DNA of 64,000 nt from Agarophyton chilense (GCA_030374765.1 JARGXX010000028.1:186001-250000), one strand, 5' to 3'; shown: positions 1 through 11,520, counted from the stretch's first letter. Made by a program: numbers and translations. The notes: generated from the sequence alone by a model not told the origin.

Positions 1-349
1 GGCGAAGATATGATAACACCGTTGAACGTGGGAGATGATCAGGCCAGCCCTGATTGTAGTTCCAGGTGGCCTTTTTTACTACTAAACTAACTTATATCAC
101 TATTATATTAACAATTTCTCGACAAGAATGTATATGTCAACACTGCCAGGCGGATGTCGATATCAAAATGATGGATCGTACGAGGCTCCGTCCCGAATGA
201 TGTCCCCGACTTATACGTCAACAAACTCAATGGTAGGTGTGACATGCTCATTTGTGCAAGTCACCTCAAATCGTAAAAAGAAAAAAAATCCAGAAAAATT
301 AAAATGATGAAAGCATTTTTGAAACCTTTTATTTCAGTAATAAAAAGTC
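1..349. other. AT-rich stretch, no gene seen
   Basis: No convincing coding region. On the - strand an AATAAA-like signal (TTTATT on +, about 327-332) lies just beyond the stop of the ORF at 350-799 and could serve as its polyadenylation signal. Confidence 0.4.
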
Positions 350-799
350 CTAGGCGGGTAGGAAGTCGAACGCCATGTCAAGCATGCTAAGAACGCTTTT
401 AAATATGAGGTGGCCGACGTCACGCGCATTTGCGGCGAAAGCCATTCCATAGAAGAGGCGATGGAGATACGAACACGGCGCGTGCAGCAAAGCTTTTTCT
501 ATGTCCTTGGTAGTGAAAGGTTTCCCAAGTGCCACGGCACGCACCATCTTGCCGGCTTCCTCAATGGCAGCCAACTGCTACTTTGACAGCGTAAGGGGTA
601 CCTGCGTCAGAGGCTGCCGTGGCGCTTCGTGATCCCCCGGACATCTCGCTGTTTCAAACGATGCAAAGTCCCGAAGGAGCGTCGGTACAAAAAAATGGAA
701 TTTAGCGTTAGGAATCGCGGCGCAGGTTGGAAACGGATTGAAGAAATATTCGGGGGCCAAGCAGTAAAAACTTGGAACGGGCATGTAATTTTTTCTCAA
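350..799 (-). pseudogene. Unidentified ORF with one in-frame TAG
   Basis: One - strand frame stays open for about 150 codons from 799 to 350, broken only by a TAG near 578-580. The second half has a protein-like composition (mixed helix-type stretches, KPFTTKDIEKALL) and ends 20 bases before an AATAAA-like signal. I do not recognise the family. It could be the tail of a decayed gene or a transposon fragment. The overlapping + strand frame (629-832) looks like a shadow. Confidence 0.3.
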
Positions 800-879
800 A
801 TAGTGTCGATAGCAGCTAGAAAGCCTCTGTAGTCATTTGCCGACCGCTTGCTTGTCCACAAAAATACAGACAACTGATT

Positions 880-1368
880 TGGCAACGCAAGGTCCTGCTA
901 CGAGCTAGGCACCACAAATTCCGAACGCAACGAAAACGCGTTCTGCTTCTAGTAAAGCGCGCAGTTAAAAATAGGTTGGTCGGTGCAGTCAACGACAGGC
1001 TGGTAGGTACCGCACCGATAGCTGCACAAATATTCGTGTCCGCCTGTCTCAAAATTGTCTAAGTAAGGCTAAACGCGGTCGCCCAAACCACTTCTAGTCA
1101 AGTCAGCTCAACGAAAGCGGCTCAACCCCCCATCCACTGGCCCCAGAATCATCTCTTAGCACAGCCTGCACCTATCTTGTCATCAACTCTCCGCTTTTTT
1201 GTTTCTTTGCTTGGCAGTTGGGTCCGCTCTTTACCGCGATAGCGCCGTTCTTTAATGCGAATCCATCACTCATCTAGAACTGTTTAGTACCTTTTCTTGT
1301 TTACAGAACCGCCTGATATGGAGTAAGACTCACACTCTACGGTTATTTCGCATTCGTTCAAGAGAAAA
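880..1368 (+). repeat. Upstream part of zinc-finger unit, copy 1
   Basis: This matches 3560-4020 as a diverged direct repeat. Shared stretches include TCTTAGCACAG, CATCAACTCTC, GCGAATCC.TCACTCA and CATTCGTTCAAGA. It is followed, after an inserted LTR-like block, by the zinc-finger part of the unit (from about 2482). In the second copy the equivalent region has a TATATAAGG box, so this part is probably promoter and 5' leader. Confidence 0.6.
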
Positions 1369-1369
1369 T

Positions 1370-2481
1370 TGTGAAACAGCAACGATTACGGTTGAGTCCT
1401 GTAAGCAGCCAGGTGTAGTATTCTACTACTTCGGCGTTCCGATGGTTTCTTTTTCGCAAAGTCGCGTTTGGAACTCATTACTGAGTGGCCTGGTCAGTGC
1501 TAGGATAACAAGCGACACACCGCGTAGGATTCCAGGAGGCAGGGTACATTGTTGGAACACGTGGTATCACGAGTGGAGTGGCTTGCAACGGCGCATGTAG
1601 TGGCGATCCACGTGGCTGGTTTTACTACCCTTTGTAGCTAGACATCCATTAGGGACCGTACCCATACAGTGGTTTGGCTAAGTGGCTGACCACTGGGTAT
1701 TATTTATATATTTATTTGGGCACTCACCCTGGCACACAGTATATAGTGTACCAGAGGTGAGCGCCGACTCCAAGTAAAGGAGACAAAATGGGCATCATGA
1801 CTATTCTGTTCCTCGCTTAGGATTCCTTAACCGGAGATCCGGGCGAGCTGTAATAGATAGTCAGCCCCCAACCATTTCACGAGCCGTCTCGTACCTACGT
1901 TCCATCAACGTTTTACAGTTGCACTGTTCACCCTCGCTGGCGAGTAGTGGCCTTACACCCCACTTCCAGCTCGCTGGTGTTGTAGCTCTATCACCCCTTT
2001 TCCTTCGCCGCAAGCGACCCATCGGCAGTCCGAACGCTGTCGCAGGTGTCTGCTCTCTCCGTTAGAGCGGATACTACACCAGGGCCTGAGGTATCTTAAA
2101 GACACCATGTGGACTGGGCGACCTTAGCTGGACATATTTAGATAATTTTTTTATTGATTGTGATAGAATAGCTTTACAGTGCAAGGGAGATTCCAGCGCC
2201 TCGCCATTGATATTTACTTGGCTCGAGTGACGCTTCTCCCTTAGAATCAGGTAGGCACCGTAAGGGAAAATAAATTACCCCCTTTGGTACATTAGTTCCA
2301 CGAATTGGTCTTCAAGCCATCGTTTCCGTAGCTCCGACATGTAGGACTACGCAGTAAACGCACGCCCATTGCACGAAGTACACTGGGAGTGCCGCCGTCA
2401 AGGATACGGACCTTAGGACCCGCTCTGCTACCCTACCTCAGGTTAACTCCAGTACGCTGACCTACCAGTCATTGAGTTACA
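1370..2481 (+). mobile_element. Candidate outer solo LTR (split by an inner one)
   Basis: Copy 1 of the zinc-finger unit departs from copies 2 and 3 exactly here. The inserted block starts TGTGAAACAG and ends GAGTTACA (TG...CA), with flanks AAAAT (1365-1369) and AAAGT (2482-2486), a 4/5 match to a target duplication. Without the inner solo LTR it would be about 440 bp. No internal domain was seen. The boundaries rest on comparison with the other two unit copies. Confidence 0.4.
1414..2078 (+). mobile_element. Solo LTR, 665 bp, TSD CCAGG
   Basis: It begins TGTAGTAT and ends ATACTACA, a perfect 8-base inverted terminus, and is flanked on both sides by CCAGG (1409-1413 and 2079-2083). No coding sequence lies inside. 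The 3' part (1930-2078) has a diverged relative at 49520-49656. Phrases such as GGCCTTACACCCC also occur in the chromovirus LTRs at 20.8 and 61.4 kb, so it probably comes from a Ty3-type element removed by LTR-LTR recombination. Confidence 0.87.
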
Positions 2482-2940
2482 AAAGTGACTTTGTCTGCTC
2501 TTTTCGTATTGTGTCCAGGTGCTTGCTTCTGTTTTTCTTGCATCTATAACCATCGTCTGAGATATCCTCTAGCAAATATTCAACTGTGCAAGGTTCTGAT
2601 TCGGAAGTGGAAATCGTCAGCATCACCAAAGTATCCACATCTCTCACAGACTTTTCAACTTCCCCCGAACCTCTTAGAAATCCCCACGCCCCTCACATTC
2701 TTCGCGTCGATACTGAACATGAGAAGCATCGCCGCTGTTCTCCATCTCGTAAACTCTCTTTTAAGCAGTGTACCGTCTGCAGCATCAATGTGCAGAGCTA
2801 GGACCAACTTAAGGTACAAGAAGACGTTTGTAGGCACCTGAAGTTGTGACGTGCTTATTACAAACTTACCAAGGTTTTGTGCTGCATATGAGATTACGAG
2901 TTGCTTGAAGCTCACGATCTCTGAGTCTTTTTACAAAAGC
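2482..2940 (+). pseudogene. C2H2 (U1/matrin-type) zinc-finger relic, copy 1
   Basis: In one frame a finger of spacing C-X2-C-X12-H-X5-H can be read from TGT 2769 to CAC 2835-2837. The first His is replaced by Gln (CAA 2817) and a TAG interrupts it at 2799. A second finger (CCICDYELLEAHDL-like, about 2877-2925) has TGA in place of its second Cys. Copy 2 has the same two fingers in the same order, which confirms the frame. In this class (zf-met, U1-like) fingers usually bind double-stranded RNA or DNA. This copy is dead. Host gene family or transposon cargo cannot be decided here. Confidence 0.6.
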
Positions 2941-3559
2941 CATCTTTATTGGACCAGGGTCAAAAAAAAGAACACTATAAAATTTTCAGAATGTTTCCGA
3001 TATATATATATTCAGTCCTAACATCGTGGTTTATCCCTTAACACATTTCATTTTGTTATATCACATCTTTATACGTTTGTCTCTGTCTGACACATATATA
3101 TTTATCATTCTACGACTCGCAATCTCCACCTATTCCACTGCTTCTTTCTGTCATCTTTCTTTGACTTCTTTTAATTGCACTATTCTGAGGTTGTAATTTC
3201 GAGAGTATATCTACAACATGTGTCCCATCGGGTTGTAACCACCCGCATTGTGTTCCCTTTCTACTTTTAACTGATATGATTTTTACAATAACATCCCCTG
3301 GCACTGTAAGACAATGATGTACTACATGAATACTGAAGAAGGACTTACACGTCCATTGAAACTGATTGAATGGACTGGTTCTTAGAGAGAGTTTTTTCAT
3401 CAGTAATTGACATGTATTTGGTTTTTCAAAAATAAATCTGAGGCGTGTAAAACGCACGAGTGAGACGCGTGGCGTTTCATGTATATGAACGTAAGCGACG
3501 CGAATCGGCCCTACAGTTTCACTCCAATCATATAGTAGTTAATCTATTATTTGGACGTA

Positions 3560-4020
3560 ACGCTGTAAAAAGAAGATTTATTTAGAGCCACTAATTCAGT
3601 ACAAAAACGCCAATGCGTTCTGCGTTGAGTAAGGCGCGCAATTAGGACAGGCTGGCCAGTACCGGACCGAAGCCGCACGAGTTGCCGCGCCGGTCTTTCT
3701 CCGAATTTTCTATATAAGGCCGACCTCGTTCGGCTCCGACTATCTCTGGTCAAGATAGCTCGACAAACGCGGCTCACCCCTCTCCTCTCCTTTGGCACAA
3801 AATATATCTCTTAGCACAGTCTGTGCCTTTCTTGCCATCAACTCTCTTTCTTTTCTTTCTTTACTTGGGGGTTGGATACGCTTCTTCCCGCGAATGCACC
3901 GATCTTTTCTGCGAATCCTTCACTCACGTAGGGCTTTTTAGCACCTCCTGTTGTTGACAGAACTGAATGATACAGCGTAGGGCTCACACTCCACGGCAAT
4001 TTGGTATTCGTTCAAGACTA
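3560..4020 (+). repeat. Upstream part of zinc-finger unit, copy 2
   Basis: Direct repeat of 880-1368. It keeps a TATATAAGG box at 3711-3719 followed by a pyrimidine-rich leader (CTCTCCTCTCC, TTTCTTTTCTTTC). The unit continues past 4020 (AGTGACTTTAACTGC) until a solo LTR interrupts it at 4057. The match to copy 1 and to the inverted copy 3 near 18.98 kb shows that this junction belonged to one continuous unit. Confidence 0.6.
3711..3719 (+). promoter_or_regulatory. Possible TATA box (TATATAAGG)
   Basis: Consensus-like TATA element in the upstream half of copy 2 of the zinc-finger unit. It is decayed in copy 1. There is no expression evidence. Confidence 0.35.
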
Positions 4021-4056
4021 AGTGACTTTAACTGCTCTTTTGGTATTGTGGGCAAG

Positions 4057-4873
4057 TGTAGAGCAACGCGTGCGCGTATAACCGGTCGAAGCACCATTCA
4101 TACGGCATCCGATTTTTCGGGGACCACATCACTTGATTTATGAGTAATCTTAGTTTTTAGTGTTTTACACACCTTAGAAAGTATGGTATTTAAGTCTATA
4201 CAGTAGTACCGTAGTGGACGGATGGACGTGAAAGGCAAGGTTTACACAGATGATACGTATATGGACCCGGAGTTGGTTTGCTCTACTATATTCTACACTT
4301 GTAGTTCACTCTCTAGAATAGACTCAAGCGATGGCTACACCGCCATCGCCACTACCATGTAAATGGCAACCAAGTGCGTGGCTCTAGATTTTGTTGCCTA
4401 TGCGAGTCTCCGTCTCTTAACGGAAAAATCAGCGACCGGTTTGGCTAATATATCCCCTCCGGAAGCTCAGGCATCACTGTACAGTTGTTATTGGTGTTTT
4501 TCTTTATTTTGTTGGTTTTCCTGTGTTTAGGACAGTACACCGCCCCTGTAGAGGGTTGTTTTTATCCGTGTTAGTTTCGAGTATCCAGTGTGGATACCCC
4601 TTTCATAGGTTTGTACGCTTGATCGTGCGTCCTACTTCGCCTTACATTTTCGCCCTACATTTCGCTGTTGTCCGCCGAACATCATTGTCCTTGGATCCCC
4701 CTTTGATTTTTTCCTTTTTTCTGGGTTCAACACCTTCGTAAGTGTTGCCTGATCCACTGTGGTCTTATTCACACGCATCGGTGGCACGAAGGCTCGTTCG
4801 CTGAGTTACCCCTCTTCGCGAGAGCGGAACTTGAACACCCAAGAGGTATTTCCCCATCTGAGATTCTTCTACA
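4057..4873 (+). mobile_element. Solo LTR, 817 bp
   Basis: It starts TGTAGAGCAACG and ends TTCTACA. The first bases equal the start of the solo LTR lodged in the copia element (41032-41946, - strand), so both belong to related families. Flanks are GCAAG (4052-4056) and GAAAG (4874-4878), a 4/5 match expected of an aged duplication. The inverted unit copy at 18.3-19.0 kb lacks the insert, giving an empty site for comparison. No coding sequence inside. Confidence 0.65.
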
Positions 4874-5330
4874 GAAAGAACTGACTTTTGTCTGTCTTGC
4901 ATATACTACCAACGTCTGCAAATTCTTCGAGCCAATATTCAACTGTGTAAGGTTCCAATTTGAAAGTGGAAGCCGTAAATGTCACCAAGAACTCCACATA
5001 CTTCACCGACTCTTCTCTTTCGATCGATCACCTTAGCAACTTGCGCACCCGCCACACCCTTCGAGTTGTAACTCAGCTTAAGAAGTGGTCCCGCTGTCTT
5101 CCATCTCATAAACTATCCTTGAAGCGCTATGCAGTTTGAAGCATCAACGTGCAGAGTCAGCGCCAATCAGAGGGACACCAAGGCAGTCTTAAGCACCAAA
5201 ACTCACTACGGCGCGCTTTTCACAAAGCCACCGACTTCTGTTGCCGTGTATGCGATATCAATTTTCCCGAAGCCGGCGATCTGCTAGTTCATTTTAAAAG
5301 TCTTCGTCATGGTGGCGGCGTCAGAAGGAA
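4874..5330 (+). pseudogene. C2H2 (U1/matrin-type) zinc-finger relic, copy 2
   Basis: Finger 2 is fully intact: TGC 5242, TGC 5251, CAT 5290 and CAT 5308 give exactly C-X2-C-X12-H-X5-H, with a DINFPEAGDLLVHF core. Finger 1 lies upstream in the same frame with both His in place (CAC at about 5176 and 5194), but its Cys codons have become TAT (5128) and TGA (5137). The N-terminal half has several stops. It was a protein with at least two U1-like fingers about 37 residues apart. The 3' end runs into the AT microsatellite. Likely role: nucleic-acid binding, by family. Confidence 0.65.
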
Positions 5331-5444
5331 GAACAATACTATTTTCCAGAATGTTTGCGATATAAACATCCAGTTTTTACGTCGTGGTATAGGCCCTAAC
5401 ACATTTCGTTTTTTAACATCTTTATTCCTTAGTCTCTGCCTGTC

Positions 5445-5466
5445 ATATATATATATATATATATAT
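5445..5466. repeat. (AT)11 microsatellite
   Basis: Uninterrupted AT dinucleotide run in the 3' part of zinc-finger unit copy 2. Copy 1 has a shorter ATATATAT run at about 3001-3009 in the matching place. Confidence 0.9.
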
Positions 5467-5809
5467 TTTTTGATCATTTTATCATTCGCACTCTCTACTT
5501 ATTCCATTCCTTCTTTCTGTCGTCTTTCTTTGACTTCTTTTCTTTGCTCTATTTTGAACTGGTACTCTCGAGAGCATATCTATTACTTGTGTCCTCTTGG
5601 GTTGCAGCTACCCACGTTTTGTCCCCTAACTCAATTTGAACGGATATGACTTTTACAATAAACTCAGTTCTAACATTAACATGTTGATGCAATAGAAATG
5701 AGTCACAACGACATCAAAAGTTCGAATTAACACAGTTATTAGAATAATTTTGAAGACAAGAATTCAACGCATAAAAACTGTACTGCTCTAAGAGGAATGG
5801 ATCTGTCAT

Positions 5810-6070
5810 TCATTCTGCAAAAGACACGCGTGAATCGTAAGCGCTATTGGCTAAGGCGAGATCAATCAGGACAACTCGTTTCCTGCGCTTTGGTCGTGCT
5901 CCCTCAGCGATGTTGAACCGCTTAACGGTTTGTTGCGCTCCCGTTCTTATCTGGGACCTCTTCTTCCTTTCGTTTCGCTTCATGTTATGGTGCTCTTTCC
6001 CATTTAGTTGCTGTTTCTCTTTCGATGCCTGACTGACAATTGCATCTGTCATATTGATGTCGCTGCTCAA
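5810..6070 (-). other. Short basic ORF, unidentified
   Basis: An 86-codon frame beginning at ATG, rich in Lys/Arg (clusters NERKKRSQ and RPKRRKR resemble nuclear localisation signals). It sits downstream of the copia relic at 6.3-8.2 kb on the same strand and may be the end of that element or chance. No family recognised. Confidence 0.2.
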
Positions 6071-6299
6071 TTCGAACTAACGTTAAAATCCTCTTTGCAG
6101 ATTTGGCTAATATCTCACAATATCTCACACGCCTCCAAGTTGCATAGGATTATTAATCATCAGGCAACTCACCTCTATGTCTTGCTATCGGGTTGGAAGG
6201 AACGGTGTGGAGATAATTGTAGCTTTCCAGTAATCGCAATGCAGTTATGGGACTCAATATTGTACTTGATGAGCGCGTCTGCAATATTTGCTCTATATT

Positions 6300-8210
6300 G
6301 TACCCAGCGTAGTGCGTCTAGTCCCTTTATTCAAAGGAATCCCGAATTCTTTGTACGATTTGTCTCAGTCTGTAGTACTTGCCGTCGTGCAGTGTGGTGT
6401 TTGTATCAAAGAGCCCCCTTGAGTCCACGATGAGGATATGCTTGAATTTGTCTCTTTGTGATATAGATTGCATCGGGCGCTTAGTATGGTATCTTCGATC
6501 GTCTGCTTCCGTGCATGCCAATATTTCGGCGCCATATGAGGAATATGATACTCTTCTCTGTTTGCTGCTAGTCCAATCAATCAGATGGTATGTAGATGCA
6601 TCACCATCTGTAGTGCGATATCAAAGTCCAATGACAAACCCAGTTTGTCCATACAATTGGGTCGATGTCACATTAAATGCTGCGTCAGAAAATGTGACAA
6701 CCTCAACGGCTGAAATCAGACTCGCTGGTCTCTTGAACATAATGACAGGATGTAATCGATTGACCTCCGTCAGAATTTTGTTACTGTCAACCACATCCCT
6801 TATCTTGAGTCTTGAAATCTTTTGTTGCATAGCTGATCCTACATAGGCTGCTTGCGGAAATGCACAGGTGCCAAGCCATATCATCTATTCAGCCATCTTC
6901 CGGTACATTTTCCTCTCTTTATTAGAAGCAACATCTAACATCATAGTTCTTCTCTGTTTGCTGATAATTATGGGGTTGACAGATGCAGCGTAGTCTATCG
7001 TTGACAGGCTCATGTCGACTTTGCTAGACTGCTGGATGGTGCATGCATTGAACTGAACTTCATCGTCTATTATTGCTTTCTTTGTTTGAAATCTTTTTCA
7101 TAATGCTTCAGCAAAACGCTGCATCGCCTGGATTGTACCCGCAATCAAATGGTCATCAGTTATCTTCGAAATGAGTAAGGTAATTTCATAAATCTCTCCG
7201 CGTTGCAAAAAACAATTTGCTAACTCCGTTTATCCTATCGAAGTTCGCCACTTCGAGTAGCCATGCCTCGATTACTTGTGCTCGTTTTCGACCCGCTCTA
7301 CATATTCCATACGGAAGCTTGATCAGTTTCCACCACACCACACGCCCGTCTTTCCATTCGAGAGGGGATCGCACATATAGGTCTCGGGTGATTGGACCGC
7401 TCTGGAGGTACGCTCCTTTTACATCTATGCATCCAATTCGAAGCCTTAAAATTGTTGCCAATGAAAGCAGCATGAGAATGATGTGAATTGAGCACTGGCG
7501 GAATCGCAACGGATTTTGCCCCTTTCTTTGTCTCGGTTTCCATGTGGACATAGTCGGGCTTTCATTCTTTTGTCGCCTTTTTCCTGACGCTTCACCTTGT
7601 ACAAGACGTGTGAGTTGAGAATATATGCGTCTTTTTCGATGGTGTCATCCATTACTTCAACATAAGCCCTTTCCACTCATTCGCGGTCTCTTTAGAGACA
7701 GCTTTGTCTAATACCCACTGTGGAGCGCAGTCCGTTCTATTTCTGGTCACTAGCGCACCCCCAGTCGCATGAAGGATGTGCGCAAGAATCTTTTGTTGAT
7801 CTGATTCTGACACCATATCTTTCGATATGAGCTGGATATCTGTTTTTGATGTACCAACATCTTTCTCTGGATGCCCCATGACAATTTTGGCGAATAAGAT
7901 TTTGTTCACATCCGAGGATTCAGAAATGTTTTCATTTTCACTTTCCGGTCAAAATATGTCGAGCACTATCTGTTCTGCGTCTCGAGAACTTCCTTGTTCA
8001 ACATTAAGTGCATCCTGCTCAGGCGGTTCATTGTGTGCTGACGATGGTGCCTCATCTGCTGGAAGGTCTTCACGTATACCTTGTTGGAGCTCCTGAGTGA
8101 GTGGTCCGCTTGGTGCAAGTCTAATGTATTCATAGGCTACATGCATCCGAGGTCCTCTGTTGGATCTTTTACACTTGAGGAAGAACGGTGTGGCACCCAT
8201 CGGGTGGGGT
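6300..8210 (-). mobile_element. Ty1/copia pol relic (RT-RNaseH)
   Basis: Reading down the - strand, broken frames carry recognisable copia signatures in order. At 7446-7676 is an RT N-terminal stretch (LNSHVLYKVK, KARLCPHGNRD). At 7186-7551 is the RT core (CIDVKGAYLQS, DLYVRSPLEW, KLIKLPYGI). At 6621-6884 lies the RT-RNaseH junction (VTFSDAAFNV). At 6327-6521 is the RNaseH tail (IVDSRGLFDTNTTLHDGK, YRLRQIVQRIRDSFE). At least four frameshifts or stops separate them, so it is inactive. An acidic, Ala/Pro-rich linker at 7949-8200 fits the region between integrase and RT. Confidence 0.8.
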
Positions 8211-8342
8211 CATTTTGTTTGGAGGTGTTGTAGTATATCCAAATTTTAGATCCTGGTTTTACGACAGAGTATGGCACCAAATGGTTATTATGAGAGTGCA
8301 TCAACCATCAACCTCTGTAGCGCTCTTGTTGCTGTAAAGCTT

Positions 8343-9395
8343 TTATGCGCTTCCAATAACTGCATCGGAACATAATGCGACAATATACCTAGCAGGAATG
8401 GCGAGTATCCGCGAGCTAGTTGAATATTTTATTTGTGCCAAGCGACGTGTTCGAACATTTTCGTCTCCGATGCAGTACAGACGATTACGGGTTCTGCCAT
8501 AAAAATCTCCATCACTTGCACGAAGAGGATGCCAAGTCATATGAAAACTAGTTAGACCCAAACAAAACATAAAGATATCATCATAAAAATTTTCGCCCCA
8601 ACGACTTTTTTCCACCTATAAAAGTCCACAATTGCTTCAAACGCCCAATATAATTCTCGACAATGGTAAGATCGGATGTTTTCTTTCGAATAGCTTCTAC
8701 ATCGTTGCGAGACAGTACTCCGAGCTGCGGTTTTCGCTTGGGGATTATTGCTCTATCATGTTTTGAAGCTTCTCGATACACTGTCCATCAAAACGCCCCA
8801 CTCATTTTCGTATTCATCCAACAAATCACCAGAATCCAATATATAATTTAAAGTTTTGGAGCCTCTTTTCTTCCAAAGCTCTATGTGTAGATCTACATGC
8901 GTATAGAAAATTTCAAACTCAGCTCTTGATTCCGGAGAGTGCAGTGACACCATCAACGCCAAACCATTCGGTAAGACAGGCACTTTGGTTTAATAGCCAT
9001 ACAGTTCATGCTTTCTACTATAGTTCTTCTTACCCTCCACAATTCTATCTGCTGGACGATACGACTGTTGAAATATGACATCAGTTGCGTATAGGCGGTA
9101 TTCACACGTTTTAAAAGTCAAATTATGTTGCATTATTTTTTTCATGGGCCAGTTTTTGTCTCCTTGTTCTACGTAGAGCTCATATACTGCCAAGCTTGTA
9201 ACGCAGATGTACTTCATGGTCACCCGTTCCAAATTTGCCTAACTTATTGTAAACACATCCTCGAGCATATCCTACTTTCGGGAATGTTTGAGTGTTGGGA
9301 AAGTCAGAAATAAAATAACTTTTGTAAAGAAGGAGTACTTTTGTCCCCAACGAACATTCCATTTTTCTACAACTAATCTTTCTACAAAAGCCCAA
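8343..9395 (-). pseudogene. DDE_Tnp_4 (Harbinger-like) transposase relic
   Basis: Broken - strand frames assemble into a DDE_Tnp_4-type nuclease. Near 9070-9100 is YATDVIFQQSYRP with the first Asp, then KKNYSRKHELYGY. At 8756-8983 is VLPNGLALMVSLHSPESRAE and EWGVLMD, where the second Asp is expected. At 8581-8781 is RAIIPKRKP and IVENYIGRLKQLW with the Glu. At 8343-8615 is the C-terminal part ending NRLYCIGDENV. A TAA at 8990-8992 and frameshifts near 8775 and 8600 inactivate it. No terminal inverted repeats were found. These transposases normally move elements by cut and paste. Confidence 0.75.
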
Positions 9396-9502
9396 TGCAG
9401 ATTATATTTTTCGAAGAGAAAACTCATTGTCATAATAGTTTGTGAACCATTTATTAACTAAAATGAATCGTAAATGGGTGAAGGAGAATAAGTCTTTTCA
9501 TC

Positions 9503-9688
9503 TTATTCAAATATGTTAAAGTTAATCGGGTACTGCAGTACACTTGATTTTCGCTCCATTGCCGCCGCAAGCAGATTGTCAACTGCTTGTGTTGCTTGCT
9601 CAGGCGTTATTAGATTAATTGCATGTGTACAATCTTGCAAAACAAAAAGAAATACACGCCAACCAAGGAAGCGTTTCGCCAGTGTCAA
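9503..9688 (-). other. Short unassigned ORF
   Basis: A 61-codon frame with a protein-like segment (NLITPEQATQAVDNLLAAAM) but no recognisable domain. It lies upstream of the DDE_Tnp_4 relic on the same strand and may be its amino-terminal part. The opposite frame is probably a shadow. Confidence 0.2.
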
Positions 9689-9955
9689 AAGCTCTCCCGC
9701 GTCGAAAGACTACCAACATTTCTCACGTTATCCGTATGTCTATATAGTACAACTTGTTTACGTTGTTCAATTTACGTTCGAGCATTAGCCCACACTCATT
9801 GTGCGAACTAGTACACGAAACAAAAATTAAATACGCCTAACTAAAAAGGCACCATTTTCAAAACTAATGTTCCAATTATCGTTTTTTCGAAGAGTTGACT
9901 ACAATGCTTTTTTTTAACGCGTCTATCAAACAAGTTATTTACTTTACAATACCAA

Positions 9956-10790
9956 AATGCCGAGAGAACAAACGACTTTCAACTTTTGAAAAAAGGACAA
10001 ATTACAGCTCTTCACCCAGAAAGTTTCTCTATCAGACAAATAGCAAACTCCTTAGAACACAGTAAGGTTCATGTAAATGTTTCTAAGCGCAGAAAAATTC
10101 GAAACAACAAACAAGAGCACTACTTCTTGCTGCATCTAATCAAGTTATTTTCGCAGCGACTTTCAAAAACGAACTCAATTTACCGATTGGAACTCGCCTA
10201 GTTCAGCACATTTTGAGTTCATCTAAGAATCTTGACTATAGAAAGATGCTTTCAACATCGAAAATGACCCAAAATCATGAAAACATTCGAGTTTAATGGG
10301 CAAGGAGAAATATTTTTAAGGGGTATTACTTTTGGTGCAAGGTTGTTTTTAATGACGAAGAGAAGTTTAATCTGGATAGTCCTGACAGTTTAGCGCATAA
10401 TTGGCACAATTTGAGGAAGGAACCGCGTCGTTTTTCAAAAAGTCAGAATGGTTGTAAATTTTTAGTGCTATGGGGTGCAATTTCTTTTTATCGAAATTCT
10501 GAACTTTATATTATGGAGGGAACTCAAGATGCTAAAAAGCACTGCAAAGTGCTACAACATACTCTTCTACCGTACGCAGCTGGTGTATTTGGAGAGTATC
10601 ATTCTCGGATTTTTTAATTAAAAAATGCACCTATGCACACCGCTCATTATACTCGCAATTGGCTACAATCGAAAAATATCCGCACGGCGCAGTGAGTAGC
10701 CAAGTCTCTAGATTTCAATATGATTGAGAAGGTCTAAGGATTAATGGCTAGTGTCTATTCGACCGCTGGCCTCATATGAGGCCAAACTGT
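9956..10790 (+). mobile_element. Tc1/mariner transposase relic
   Basis: Near 9986-10200 a helix-turn-helix-like amino end is visible (KKGQITALHPESFSIRQIAN). At about 10340-10620 come NDEEKFNLDSPDSLAHNWH with the first catalytic Asp and LVLWGAISFYRNSELYIMEG, then KVLQHTLLPYA. At 10625-10745 is HTAHYTRNWLQSKN followed by a degraded catalytic-Glu motif. Frames shift several times. The element resembles the one at 16.3-17.8 kb but its terminal repeats are decayed. Confidence 0.75.
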
Positions 10791-11446
10791 AAACGTTTGT
10801 GCTGATTCTTACGGGTTTCTTTCGTGTTTTGCCCTGGCAGCAGTAAAGACTCTGTGTTTTCTTCTCAGAAAAATCTGTACTTCACGAAACTGCTTCAATA
10901 TGAAAGAATACATATTAGCAGTACAGTTCTAGATTCACCGGATGACATGGTGACAATGGGTAACGGCTTAACTCTACGATGACAGATAGAGCACACAGCT
11001 CAGACCTCAATAGCAACGCTGAGGTCTAGGTTTGGTTTAATCGAGTGATCGTCCTCCTTTTTCTCCTTCCTTTCTGCGATGTCTCTCATCACAGCTTGGG
11101 AGTCTATTTATCTATCTACATGTGGCCGTTCGTTGCTCTACCGACGCTGTCGGTATAGAACGTAATTAGGTGTTGTGACCATTCCTTCTATTAATGTCGT
11201 CCGATATGTCCTAATTGATTCTACAGTTGTCCCGTCATCTTCTGATGACAACGACATGATCTACATGTCACATATGTTCCACAACAGTTCAATGCCACGT
11301 TGCTTGTTAGCCATTATAAACAACATGGGAGGGGTAACAAAGTACTAAATTTTGCATAAAAACGGTATGAAGTAAACGTATTTATTAGTTTTCTTCGTAT
11401 TAATTATCGTTTCGTGCCTTAATTCAACATCTGGGCGTACAAGTAT
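10791..11446. other. No gene seen
   Basis: AT-rich sequence with stops in all frames. Only the end of the Tc1-like relic borders it. Confidence 0.4.
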
Positions 11447-11448
11447 AA

Positions 11449-11520
11449 TGTAGGATTATTTGGCTGTTTGGCCCCTTTTACGGTAGGGGCGTCTACGTAG
11501 AGTAGGGGTCATTTAGGGGT
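11449..11520 (+). repeat. Half copy of a MITE-like element
   Basis: TAATGTAGGATTATTTGGCT here matches the left end of the element at 55616-55998. A second piece, GTAGAGTAGGGG, matches its right-hand interior. No second terminal repeat was found nearby, so only a fragment remains. Confidence 0.55.

Noticed and set aside
4523-4741. Hydrophobic 72-codon frame considered as a membrane peptide
   Set aside because: It lies inside the solo LTR at 4057-4873.
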